64,000 nt of DNA from Symbiodinium natans (taxonomy: Eukaryota; Sar; Dinophyceae; Suessiales; Symbiodiniaceae): contig CAJNDS010000309.1 of the NCBI GenBank assembly GCA_905221605.1, positions 22,501-86,500 of the forward strand, given 5' to 3'. Positions 22,308-31,009 of this stretch are shown here, piece after piece. The position numbers and the translations under genes were made by a program. The stretch's first letter is position 1. The number at the start of each line of letters is the position of its first letter. Below the pieces are notes generated by a model. The model was not told the origin of the DNA. It made no database searches and saw only the letters and a program-made list of their open reading frames with translations.

Positions 22308-24331
22308 AGCCGCAAGGGACCGTTCATCCAGATTGGCTAGAGCCGGAAGGGGCCAATCGCCTGAGCTGGCTAGAGCCAGATGGGGCCAGCGAGAGCAGGG
22401 ATCGGCTAGAGCCGGATGGAGCCGACATGGGTGATTTCCGTGAATTGAAGCTTCCAGGGTTTGAAAAGGATGTTCCTAGGTTCTGTACGTTTGGTGTAGA
22501 GGTTGTTGTTGGTGAAGATGAGCGTATTTCAGTTGCAGAAGCTTTCTTGGATTCAGGCGCGACTCATGTGTACCGATATGCGCAAGTCAGAGAGTATCAA
22601 TCTGCAGTGGCCTGTGACATTATGCTTCCGGTAGGTCTATCTGTAGGGCGAATGTCATCAAAGGGGTCCTTGCTTTCCATGGACACGAAGCCTGCGGTAA
22701 TCCCTCTGGGAAAGGTGGTTGAGGTCCTAGGATGTGAAGTCCGTTGGGATTTTCAGGGACCACTTGTCAAGCATCCACTAAGAGGGCTTTTGGGTGTAAG
22801 GACTGTTCATGGCAGGATGGTCCTAGGAGTAGCAGATGCCCGAGCTCTGGTCGATGAACTAGAGACTGCGTGGGAGCTAGGGGTTACTCGTGAAGATCCA
22901 AGCCCATCGTTGCGGGTAGTGGAATCTGCGGGGAGCCAAGGGCAACCGTGCGTGTCTGTGAGATTTCTGAAAGCGGAAGAAAACACCTTGGGACTAATCG
23001 ATGGCGGGGCTACTAACGCGCTTCGTCAAGGATCTGCCAAGGAGCTTCAGCAGGCTAGTGTAGTAAAAGTGGAGTTGGCTGCTGGACAAACTGAGCTTCG
23101 GATGAATGAGCAAGGCACCCTGCTCACTGCGCATAGGGTCACTCCGATACTGCCTCTAGGGCCCGCGATTGAGTGTCTGGGTATGGTTTTAGAGTGGTCA
23201 ACAGAGGGGATTCGCCTGACTCACCCTACGAGAGGTGAGCTTCCGGTTACCTTGGTCAAGGGTTGTCCTATGATCGCTCAAGAGTTGCTGATGGACTTGA
23301 TTCTGGAATTGGAGGACAAGATCAGAGTCAGGGAACTGAGAGTCAAGGCTATGCAGTTAAGTGAGAGTCCGGATTTTGAGATCCAAGGGTCTTTGAAGGA
23401 GGCTCTAAATGCCTGTAGGGGAGATGCCAAGAAAGAGTCAGTCGTTCTGGCTGCATACGCTAAGAAGATCTTCCCGGAGGTGCCTCACGACATCCTTCAG
23501 CAGGTCGCTCCTTTGCAGGTGAACCCTGAAACCAACGATGCCCAAACAACAGGTCTGAATCGCAGGGCTCGACGTAGGCTAAAGAAAGCGCAACGGGTGC
23601 TGGTACATCTGTGCTCGGGGCAACAATCCTGGAAGGCTAAGCATGATGAGGCCTTTCTAGAGGTAGAATTGAATCGGGGAAGGGACTTGTTTAACGAGTC
23701 TCTCCATTCGTATGTACTTCAAGAGATCCTGTCTGGCAAAGTAAAAGGGATACTGGGTGGTCCTCCGTGTAGGACGATGTCACGGTCTAGGGCTAGGTCT
23801 CCGGGACCACGCGTTTTGAGGGCGAGACATGGAATCGAGCGGTTCGGACTAGAGGGATTGACAGGTAAGGAGAGGACTTTGGCGATTCGAGATACCGTAC
23901 TAATCTTGAGAATGCTCTTCTTGATGCATGTGACTCAGGAGGTTCAGGAAGGGAATGCGTATCTTGGGTTTGAGCACCCCAGGGATCCTGCGGAGCTGGA
24001 TCCTTCCCCTGAGGCACAAGCGTTGCCATCGCTTTGGGAATGGCCTGAAATCAAAGGGTTAGGGCTGTATAAAGTACGGTTTGACCAGGGCGCTTTAGGG
24101 CATGACCATGTAAAACCATCGGTCTTTGCAACGTCCTCGTGGATGGTAGCCGAAGAACTTTCCGACAAGGTTGTTCCTCCGACCGCGCGGTGGATCTCTA
24201 CCTCTAGTGACACAGAGTCCTTAAGAGAAAGGATGGAGCGCACAAGTAAGGCCTCGAAATGGCGCCGGGATTGGTATCCATTCTTCAGCGAGGGTGGGAG
24301 TTGTGGTCTAGTAGCAGAGAAGAAAATGTGA
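22277..24331 (+). CDS. Protease plus C5-methyltransferase-like protein (second ORF), copy 1
   Basis: 684 codons from the ATG at 22277; the frame is open from 22262 and lies -1 to gag, so it may be reached by frameshift or reinitiation. After four copies of a short LEP(E/D/Q)GA-type N-terminal repeat comes a retropepsin motif, LDSGATH (D92), and a second similar one, IDGGATN (D242). A basic stretch (RRARRRLKKAQR, about 425-440) precedes a Rossmann-like region: VHLCSG (about 443-448, like methyltransferase motif I), GGPPC (494-498, like the catalytic Pro-Cys motif IV of C5-cytosine methyltransferases), FEHP (E566, position of motif VI ENV), then GHDHVKPSVFATS near 620. Protease would mature the polyprotein. 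The second half resembles a divergent DNA methyltransferase; activity is unproven. It overlaps the third ORF by 82 nt. Confidence 0.75.
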   Translation: MDSPRADVRLEPQGTVHPDWLEPEGANRLSWLEPDGASESRDRLEPDGADMGDFRELKLPGFEKDVPRFCTFGVEVVVGEDERISVAEAFLDSGATHVYRYAQVREYQSAVACDIMLPVGLSVGRMSSKGSLLSMDTKPAVIPLGKVVEVLGCEVRWDFQGPLVKHPLRGLLGVRTVHGRMVLGVADARALVDELETAWELGVTREDPSPSLRVVESAGSQGQPCVSVRFLKAEENTLGLIDGGATNALRQGSAKELQQASVVKVELAAGQTELRMNEQGTLLTAHRVTPILPLGPAIECLGMVLEWSTEGIRLTHPTRGELPVTLVKGCPMIAQELLMDLILELEDKIRVRELRVKAMQLSESPDFEIQGSLKEALNACRGDAKKESVVLAAYAKKIFPEVPHDILQQVAPLQVNPETNDAQTTGLNRRARRRLKKAQRVLVHLCSGQQSWKAKHDEAFLEVELNRGRDLFNESLHSYVLQEILSGKVKGILGGPPCRTMSRSRARSPGPRVLRARHGIERFGLEGLTGKERTLAIRDTVLILRMLFLMHVTQEVQEGNAYLGFEHPRDPAELDPSPEAQALPSLWEWPEIKGLGLYKVRFDQGALGHDHVKPSVFATSSWMVAEELSDKVVPPTARWISTSSDTESLRERMERTSKASKWRRDWYPFFSEGGSCGLVAEKKM

Positions 24332-27300
24332 ATGCGGTAAGGGACAGGATTCGGCTTTTGTCCGGGCTCATGATAGATGAAGGAATGGACCCTGAAGTAG
24401 TGCGCAGAATCTGTAGCGAGCTGAATCCTCCTTTCCCTAGAGTATCCCGCCTTAAACCGAAGGAGCAGTCCTTTAAAGAACATTGCCAACGTGGGCACGC
24501 TCCATGGCGGGGTGACTGCCGAGCCTGCCTAGAATCGGCAGCATTCCACCATCCTTGCCGTCGTAGAAAGCATGCGCATATGTTTTCCCTTTGCGTAGAT
24601 CTTACGGGTCCTTATACTAAAGGTTCAGATCAGGAGGGCATTGCGCGGTATGCAGTCGTAGGAGTATACACCTTCCCAAGATTCTGGAAAAATGGTGAGC
24701 CAGTTGAAGATGACGGACGTGGGGTAGGTGTTATCTCTGAAAACGAGGGAGAAAAAGAGGATATGGGCAAAGCGGGAGAGCAGGACGAGCCAATACCAAA
24801 CCCAGATGAGTGGGCAGAAATTGAAGGCGAAGAGGAGCCTGCGGCAGATCCACTTCCGGCAGATGTGGACGAGGTAAAGAAAGAGGAGCGTAGATGGAAA
24901 GCCATTTGTGAGGCCTCACTGGACCCTCTGCCGGCGATCAGGATTCCGTTTCTAATTCCGGTGTACAAAAAGAGTCCGAAACAGGTCACTGAAGCCGTGG
25001 CTCGTATCTTCATAAGGTTAAAGACTTTAGGACTACCTCTTCACCGAGTCCATAGCGACCGCGGAGCGGAATTCGTTAACAAGACCTTCTTATCATGGTG
25101 TAGGGCGAGAGACCTGCATGTCACGACAACTGCAGCAGATCTCCCTCAGTCCAACGGCCTTGCGGAGCGCTTCATAGGCCTTATCAAACGACAAGCCCGA
25201 TCCCTTCTACATTCTGTAGGTGCTAGGTCTAGCGACTGGCCTCATGCGATGAGATACTCGGTCGAAACAATGTATGATGAAGCAATGAGGGGCCTGGGTG
25301 TGATTCCTAAAAGGCAACAGCTTCCCTTTGGCGCGAATATCTATGTCAGGGAACGTACCTGGAGGTGGGCATCATGGACAGCGAGAGCAGTTCAGGCCAC
25401 CGTCCTGGCGCCGTCGGAGCATGTCTCAAAGGGTTGGGTGGTGCGAGTGACCCGCCCTGATGGAACCCCAGTACTCCTAATAACTACTTTAGCTTATCAA
25501 AAGGTTAGGGAGCCGGAACCGTTGAATGCACCTCCAGAAGCAGCAGAACAGCCTAGTGAGGCCTTTCCGGTGGACAGTCCGGCTGCTGGTAGTAGACCTA
25601 AAGCGCCACGTCCACTAGGAGGTTTCATTACGGGTCGTGAGAGTAGGGTGCCTTCTGAAGCCGAGCCTCCGTTGCCTCCACCAGCTGATGCACCAAGTGT
25701 CCCCCGTCGACGTATCAGGGCCAAAGGAGGGTTGCGCCGCCTAGTGCCGCAAGGGGGAGGACCTGAAATGTTGGGAATGTTGCAGAAGTTAAAGAGTCTT
25801 GGAGTCAGCTGGGTGGATGAGGATGAGAATCATTCGGGATCGGGGGAGTCGGAGGACGAGGAGTCGGGTCATACGATCTTGTTTGCACTTCCAGTAGAAG
25901 AAAGCTCATTCAAGGTGTGTCATGTTGAAGCCGTAGATGGGGTGGAACAAGAAGCCAAACTCCTTAGAGAACAGGGAGCTATGTCAAGGAGAGCGGTTTG
26001 TGATTTGGTACTTCGGAGTAAGTGGCCTTCGTGTAGAAATCACAGGAGGGCCGATAAGACAACGCATGAAAAGGGTAGGCTAGCGGTTCTTGGTGCTTTT
26101 GCTCACGGGGGTATTTATGGAGTCACCCAGGTAACGCACCAAAAGCCAGAAATGGTAAAAACCCTGAACGTGTATCTCCGTCAAGAAGTCCCAGATGCCA
26201 CCTATACTGCGATCCTGGTTAGTCAGAGGGGTCCTTCAGAATGGCACCGAGATGTCAACAATGCGGAAGGGTCCATCAACTGGGTAGTTCCATTAGGAGA
26301 TTTTCAAGGTGGCGAAATTAGAGTGTTACCTGAAGGGCTAAGAACCGATGAAGCTGATGTAGATGAGCATATGGGCATCTTGTACCCCCCAGCAAATCAT
26401 CCAGTGTCATTCAATCCCAAAAGGAGACACAAGGTTCTTCCTCATACCGGGAATCGTCTCGTCTTGGTTGCCTATACACCTCGAGGATGGACTCGTCTTC
26501 CAGAGTCGACGATAAAGGAACTTCGGGAGCTTGGGTTTCCGGTTCCTCCGCTGCCTAAGGGATCCGAGCCAGTAGTCAGAGCTGTTTCAGTAGCCTATGT
26601 CGGCGACGACAGTAGTGAAGGCGATGGTGGCTTAGGCTGCACCACTGTAGATGACCAGCAGTATGCCATGGATGAGAAGTTGGTAGAAATGCTGCAAGCT
26701 GACCTTTACTTCCTCTCACGGGTCTTTTCTTGGGAGTGTCAGTTGGCGTCCGAAACGCTGAGGGAAGCCGGGCCGTCAAACTGCCCAAGCATGTGCTACA
26801 TCAACATGTTGGACTCGCAAATCCAAGAGCTGCAAGAGGAGTTGCTGTGGATCGATTCCGGGACAAAGCTTGATGGCACTGTCAGCGGGCATGATGACGA
26901 GAGGCTAGCCAAGGCTATGATAAGGACACTAGCAGTGAAGGAAAGCGAGAAGGGCCCACAAGAAGAAAGTGAGCCAGAGGTGTTCCTGCAGGCTAGGACT
27001 ATCGACCCGCAGCAGGCAGCGGGCGAACTTGAAAAGTGGGTCCCCCCACTGTTGGACGAATACACTGGGTTACGCTTTCAATATGAAGCCATCTACCCCA
27101 TCGACGTGAACCAGTTGTGTGAGGAAGATGTGCAGAGTGGAGCAATAGAAATCCTACCTGCAAAGGTGGTGTTCACGAGAAAGCCACCGGTGGGAAAAAG
27201 ACGCGCGCGCATAGTGGCGTGCGGAAACTTTCAGCAGAAGACCTGGAGCGATCAAGTTGCAGTTGCTCGTCGAGAGGTATACGCCTCTGGGCTAGACACC

Positions 27301-30063
27301 ATCGCGTTGAGAATCCAGTTGCGACAGGCGTCTCTATGTGGGTGGACCGCTGCAATCCTAGACATAAGAAAAGCCTTCCTGTATGCGCCGCTGCACGAAC
27401 GGAAGGGAAAAGGAAAACGCATAATCTTGATGCCGCCTAAAATACTGGTCAAGGCCAAGATAATCCCACCGTCGGAGCGATGGGTTATCCAGAGAGCACT
27501 ATACGGCTTGGACTTAAGCCCGGCGGCATGGAGCCGACACCGTGACAAATGTCTTTCTCAGCTGAAGTGGGCCTTCGAGGGTTTGGAGTACAGACTAACA
27601 CAGAGCGATTCCGAACCGTCTCTTTGGAAAATCCAGGATTCCAGCAACGCTTTGAAGGGGCTCATTGGCGTATATGTTGACGATATGCTCTTGCGTGCTT
27701 GCAGAGGCTTATTGGAATCAGTGGCAGGGGCCATTCAGACGCTTTGGGAGACCAGCGACATTAAGTTTGCGGAGGACGGTTTGCACTTTCTTGGTGTTGA
27801 TATCCGGCTGCACAATGGTAGGTATTACCTAACACAAGTGAGCTATGTCACCGAGTTGCTGAACAGGCATCCCGAAATTGAGGGGACTGCGTCGACGCCG
27901 TATCCAGCTGAGAAGGATCAGGAGACCCAAGAAGAGAATATCCAGATGGAGTCGGTTCGCTTAGTGCAGGGGCTGATTGGAGAATTAACGTGGTTGGCCA
28001 CGAAAACAAGGTTGGATATCGCGTGGGCGGTGAACCGTGCTTCTCAGCTTTCTAGCAAGCGTCCTAGCAGGGCGATTGCAGTGTGCCAAAACATCGTGCG
28101 ATATCTCCGAGGAAAGCCGGATTTGGGCCTGGTGTACGGGCCGAAGCCTGCGCAGGGCGTGAAGGTCGAAATGACGGAGGGGACTCTAGAAGTCGCCACA
28201 GACGCGTCGTTTGCACCGCTGGGCGAAAAGTCACAAACCGGCGTGGTGTTAAAATGGGCCGGCGCTGTCATCGGCTGGGTTTCCTCAAAGCAGACGTTCG
28301 TCTGCCTGAGTTCGGCAGAAGCTGAGCTATATGCGGCCATGGAAGGTATGGTCATGACAGACAGTGTCAGTGACCTGGTACGCGAACTAGTAGGGCAGGT
28401 GGCGCCAGCTCTCTATTCGGACAACGTTGCATGCACTTGCTTGATCGCTCTCCCGGCGGGCTCATGGAGAACCCGTCATTTGAGACTTCGCGCGAGAAGA
28501 TTGCACGAGAGAATAGAGAATGAGGAGCTTCAATGTTTTCACCTACCAGGGGAGGTCATGACCGCGGACCTATTAACCAAGTCGCTTTCGTCTCAGAGGA
28601 TGCAGAAGCTACTTGACTTGGCTGGAGTCGTCCAGTTGTCCCATGTCTTAAGATGCGCCGTGGTGGTGCTGAGCATCTCCAGAGCGCAAGCTCAGCCATC
28701 TGAAGATGAAGAAGATGAAGCGTCATGGGTTCCACTTCTGCTAGTAATGGGGTTCACGGTCTTAATCGCAAGACTTTTGGAACTGTGTTTGCGATGGTGT
28801 TGGAGTCAAGGGGCAAGGAGACTTAGAGATCTTCAGGGGCCACCTGAGAACGGAGAACTAGTAGGGTCTGTTCTAGAACAAGTATCTTCGCAGGGAGCTG
28901 TAGACGGGTCTGAGGTGACAGTAGTCGCTTTTGGGGATGACGTTGGACTGGTAGGGCCAGAGGATCAGGTCGAAGTTGTGGCTGCGGACTTGATCGCTAG
29001 GGCGCTAGAAGAAGAAGAACGAGCCTTGTTTCATAGGTGGTATGCTCTATATGTTGAGCCCTATGATCCCTACGACCCGTTGTTAGATGAGTCCCCATCC
29101 CGCAGAGCCTCTCTTGAAGACATTTGGTCGGAACCTCAAAGCCCAAATCCCGAACCTGAAATAGGACAGGGGTCTAGGACCGGGGGAGTAGAACTGTCTC
29201 AGGCGGCAGGGCCTAAAACTAAAGCTCCAGATCCTAAGTCAAGTACCCAAACTTCCTTTCAGGGGCACCATCCCTCGTTGAGTTCTGGGCTTTCGGAAGA
29301 GTCTCTGGTTTCGGGTGGGAGTCTTGAAGTAGACCCTAAGAGTAAGCCTCCTGCACCAAAACCGCCCCCGGATGGTTGGTTGGGAACCGTTGTAAAAAGG
29401 CCTCCGCCCGTGACATCGCAGTCTGTAGCTATCCCTATCCCTAAGCCGAAACTACCGCCTGAAGGTTGGTTGGGAACTGTTGCCCCAAAGCATCCAACCG
29501 CGAAGGCACAGTCTGTAGGTGTCCCAAAGTCTCCTCCTGTTAAGCAACCCCCACCAGCTCCGAAATTGAACCCGCAAGCTCATCAGGACATGATATTAAT
29601 CGCGCAGACACAAGAATTGATTCAGTGGGAGCTTCGCCGAAATCTCGGCCATCAGCCCATTGAAGGGCTCAGAGATAACTTCCACTACATTCCCGAACTT
29701 GGTCTGCTGATAAGATGGCATCCGATGTGGCGCCAACAGTTCTTCGACCCAAGTCGGACAGCACTTCCGATATCACTAAGCAGGTTGGTTGGGGATCGTC
29801 GGTCTTTCTGTATCTTCAAGGATGGTACCAGTGGCATTCTTGATGACAACTTCAGGGTCACGCGCCAAGGGGCGAACGTCTCAACGATGCAATGGCAGGG
29901 GAGAACTGAGTTCCTTGTAGCTCCTCCAACCCCTATAGCTCCTGTACCAAACCCTCCTCCAAGCAAATCGAAAGCCGCAGGTCCCAAACCAAAATCTAAG
30001 CCGAAATCTCAATCGAAAGCCGAGCCGAAGCCGAAAACACCACCACGTCGCTTAACACAGTGA
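24259..30063 (+). CDS. Copia Pol: integrase, 2OG-Fe(II) oxygenase-like, RT, RNase H, TM tail, copy 1
   Basis: 1934 codons from the ATG at 24259 (frame open from 24250, -1 to the second ORF). In order: integrase zinc site H75-x4-H80-x6-C87-x2-C90; integrase core D114, D267, E303 (D-x35-E), with an acidic insertion of roughly 90 residues between the first two Asp; a Pro/Glu-rich linker; a 2-oxoglutarate/Fe(II) dioxygenase-like domain (about 600-760) with H663-x-D665, H724 and R733 in HKVLPHTGNRLVLVAY; reverse transcriptase with D1035 and YVDD (1139-1142); RNase H with D1315, E1354, D1388 and RTRH; a hydrophobic pair ending in a transmembrane segment (about 1490-1514); and a Pro/Lys-rich tail with GWLGTV twice. 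It copies and integrates the element. The oxygenase-like domain and the membrane tail are not standard Copia parts. Confidence 0.9.
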   Translation: MAPGLVSILQRGWELWSSSREENVNAVRDRIRLLSGLMIDEGMDPEVVRRICSELNPPFPRVSRLKPKEQSFKEHCQRGHAPWRGDCRACLESAAFHHPCRRRKHAHMFSLCVDLTGPYTKGSDQEGIARYAVVGVYTFPRFWKNGEPVEDDGRGVGVISENEGEKEDMGKAGEQDEPIPNPDEWAEIEGEEEPAADPLPADVDEVKKEERRWKAICEASLDPLPAIRIPFLIPVYKKSPKQVTEAVARIFIRLKTLGLPLHRVHSDRGAEFVNKTFLSWCRARDLHVTTTAADLPQSNGLAERFIGLIKRQARSLLHSVGARSSDWPHAMRYSVETMYDEAMRGLGVIPKRQQLPFGANIYVRERTWRWASWTARAVQATVLAPSEHVSKGWVVRVTRPDGTPVLLITTLAYQKVREPEPLNAPPEAAEQPSEAFPVDSPAAGSRPKAPRPLGGFITGRESRVPSEAEPPLPPPADAPSVPRRRIRAKGGLRRLVPQGGGPEMLGMLQKLKSLGVSWVDEDENHSGSGESEDEESGHTILFALPVEESSFKVCHVEAVDGVEQEAKLLREQGAMSRRAVCDLVLRSKWPSCRNHRRADKTTHEKGRLAVLGAFAHGGIYGVTQVTHQKPEMVKTLNVYLRQEVPDATYTAILVSQRGPSEWHRDVNNAEGSINWVVPLGDFQGGEIRVLPEGLRTDEADVDEHMGILYPPANHPVSFNPKRRHKVLPHTGNRLVLVAYTPRGWTRLPESTIKELRELGFPVPPLPKGSEPVVRAVSVAYVGDDSSEGDGGLGCTTVDDQQYAMDEKLVEMLQADLYFLSRVFSWECQLASETLREAGPSNCPSMCYINMLDSQIQELQEELLWIDSGTKLDGTVSGHDDERLAKAMIRTLAVKESEKGPQEESEPEVFLQARTIDPQQAAGELEKWVPPLLDEYTGLRFQYEAIYPIDVNQLCEEDVQSGAIEILPAKVVFTRKPPVGKRRARIVACGNFQQKTWSDQVAVARREVYASGLDTIALRIQLRQASLCGWTAAILDIRKAFLYAPLHERKGKGKRIILMPPKILVKAKIIPPSERWVIQRALYGLDLSPAAWSRHRDKCLSQLKWAFEGLEYRLTQSDSEPSLWKIQDSSNALKGLIGVYVDDMLLRACRGLLESVAGAIQTLWETSDIKFAEDGLHFLGVDIRLHNGRYYLTQVSYVTELLNRHPEIEGTASTPYPAEKDQETQEENIQMESVRLVQGLIGELTWLATKTRLDIAWAVNRASQLSSKRPSRAIAVCQNIVRYLRGKPDLGLVYGPKPAQGVKVEMTEGTLEVATDASFAPLGEKSQTGVVLKWAGAVIGWVSSKQTFVCLSSAEAELYAAMEGMVMTDSVSDLVRELVGQVAPALYSDNVACTCLIALPAGSWRTRHLRLRARRLHERIENEELQCFHLPGEVMTADLLTKSLSSQRMQKLLDLAGVVQLSHVLRCAVVVLSISRAQAQPSEDEEDEASWVPLLLVMGFTVLIARLLELCLRWCWSQGARRLRDLQGPPENGELVGSVLEQVSSQGAVDGSEVTVVAFGDDVGLVGPEDQVEVVAADLIARALEEEERALFHRWYALYVEPYDPYDPLLDESPSRRASLEDIWSEPQSPNPEPEIGQGSRTGGVELSQAAGPKTKAPDPKSSTQTSFQGHHPSLSSGLSEESLVSGGSLEVDPKSKPPAPKPPPDGWLGTVVKRPPPVTSQSVAIPIPKPKLPPEGWLGTVAPKHPTAKAQSVGVPKSPPVKQPPPAPKLNPQAHQDMILIAQTQELIQWELRRNLGHQPIEGLRDNFHYIPELGLLIRWHPMWRQQFFDPSRTALPISLSRLVGDRRSFCIFKDGTSGILDDNFRVTRQGANVSTMQWQGRTEFLVAPPTPIAPVPNPPPSKSKAAGPKPKSKPKSQSKAEPKPKTPPRRLTQ

Positions 30064-30565
30064 AGCGGAAACTGTAGACCTCAAACAAGGCGTACTCCTA
30101 GAAGTCCTGATTCCTAGTCTTAAGTGATGTAGGTTTTGGGTGTTTAGATAGGGTTGACGGGGTAAGTTCTCCTTCCTTTGGGGCCAGTAGCGTCTTAAAG
30201 GGTTTTCTAGGTCCTATGCTTGGTACAGATAAGTATGTGGACACCGTCTTGCGTAAGCTGGTTTTCCGTAGTCTTGAGCGTCGCAGAGTGTTTGAAACCG
30301 CAGTATCGTTTAGAGCATCTTGATCGTAGGCAGCCGGTAAGTGCTGCTATTGTTTCCGAGAAGGGGAGCTCGCTGGACCTTTGGGATTCCTGTCCTGTCC
30401 TTAGGCGTCCCCCCGTAGATCTCCTTTAGATCTCCGTTGTTGGTGTTGTTACGCAGAAAAGGCCTTGAGCTTTGAGCACTCACTCCACGGCCTAACAACT
30501 ACCTGGCCAAGTGTTTGAAAGAGTGGTGTGCCTTAGATATGAGTTTGCATGCTGCAAAGGGGGAG
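30064..30565 (+). other. 3' untranslated region of copy 1 ending in a polypurine tract
   Basis: About 500 bp between the Pol stop and the 3' LTR. No ORF is supported. It ends with AAAGGGGGAG (30556-30565), the plus-strand primer for DNA synthesis, directly before the LTR. Confidence 0.8.
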
Positions 30566-30719
30566 TCTTGATGATGAAGCATCATATCCCTTCTGCAGGC
30601 CTTTTAGCTATGATCAAGTGCAGTATCTGAAAAGGGCGATTTGACTTGTGCGAGTTCACAGGTGTCTTGGCAGCATTAACCCTAAACCCTAACCTCTAAT
30701 CTAAGGGTTGGTTTCCTTA
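30566..30719 (+). repeat. 3' LTR, copy 1
   Basis: 154 bp, one difference from the 5' LTR; followed by the target duplication CCTGG. Confidence 0.93.
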
Positions 30720-30787
30720 CCTGGGGCCATGAGCTGGAGCCGGGGTCGAGGGCATGGAGCCGAGGTTGAATGGAAGGTCATGATCAT

Positions 30788-30841
<54 letters not shown>

Positions 30842-31009
30842 TGCATTAATGGGGCCCTTTAAAGTCATCTGATAGGGGCAGGGGCCATGGGGCCATGCGA
30901 AACGTGCATCCATGAGGTGTGGGTGGTGGGAGCCATGTGGGATCATGGAGCCATGAGCCAGGAATGCAAGGGTCAAGGGCATGGGGGCCATGCGATGGAC
31001 ATGGGAAGG
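30720..31009. repeat. Satellite fragment between the two retroelement copies, with 52-G run
   Basis: Continues the G-rich array: cctggggccatgagctggag..., then 52 consecutive G (30788-30839), then gcatgcatt-type units up to the gap. The first 68 bp are identical to the flank of copy 2 at 42569-42636. Confidence 0.9.

Larger units (their letters stand above)
18693..30719 (+). mobile_element. Complete Copia-like LTR retrotransposon, copy 1
   Basis: 12,027 bp bounded by 154-bp LTRs (18693-18846 and 30566-30719) that differ at one base. CCTGG is duplicated at 18688-18692 and 30720-30724. The uninterrupted target, gggatcctggggccatgag, is present in neighbouring satellite units (about 17841 and 16858), so the borders are exact. 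GGTTATGAGCCC at 18847-18858 abuts the 5' LTR; it is complementary to the anticodon arm of initiator tRNA-Met, implying half-tRNA priming as in Drosophila copia. AAAGGGGGAG at 30556-30565 abuts the 3' LTR. Three intact overlapping ORFs encode Gag, a protease/methyltransferase-like protein and a long Pol. The order integrase, reverse transcriptase, RNase H makes it Ty1/copia. LTR identity and intact ORFs suggest recent activity. Confidence 0.93.

Noticed and set aside
28620-30063. Treating the post-RNase H tail as a viral envelope gene
   Set aside because: There is a hydrophobic segment but no cysteine-rich ectodomain, fusion peptide or separate ORF; described only as a membrane-tail extension.
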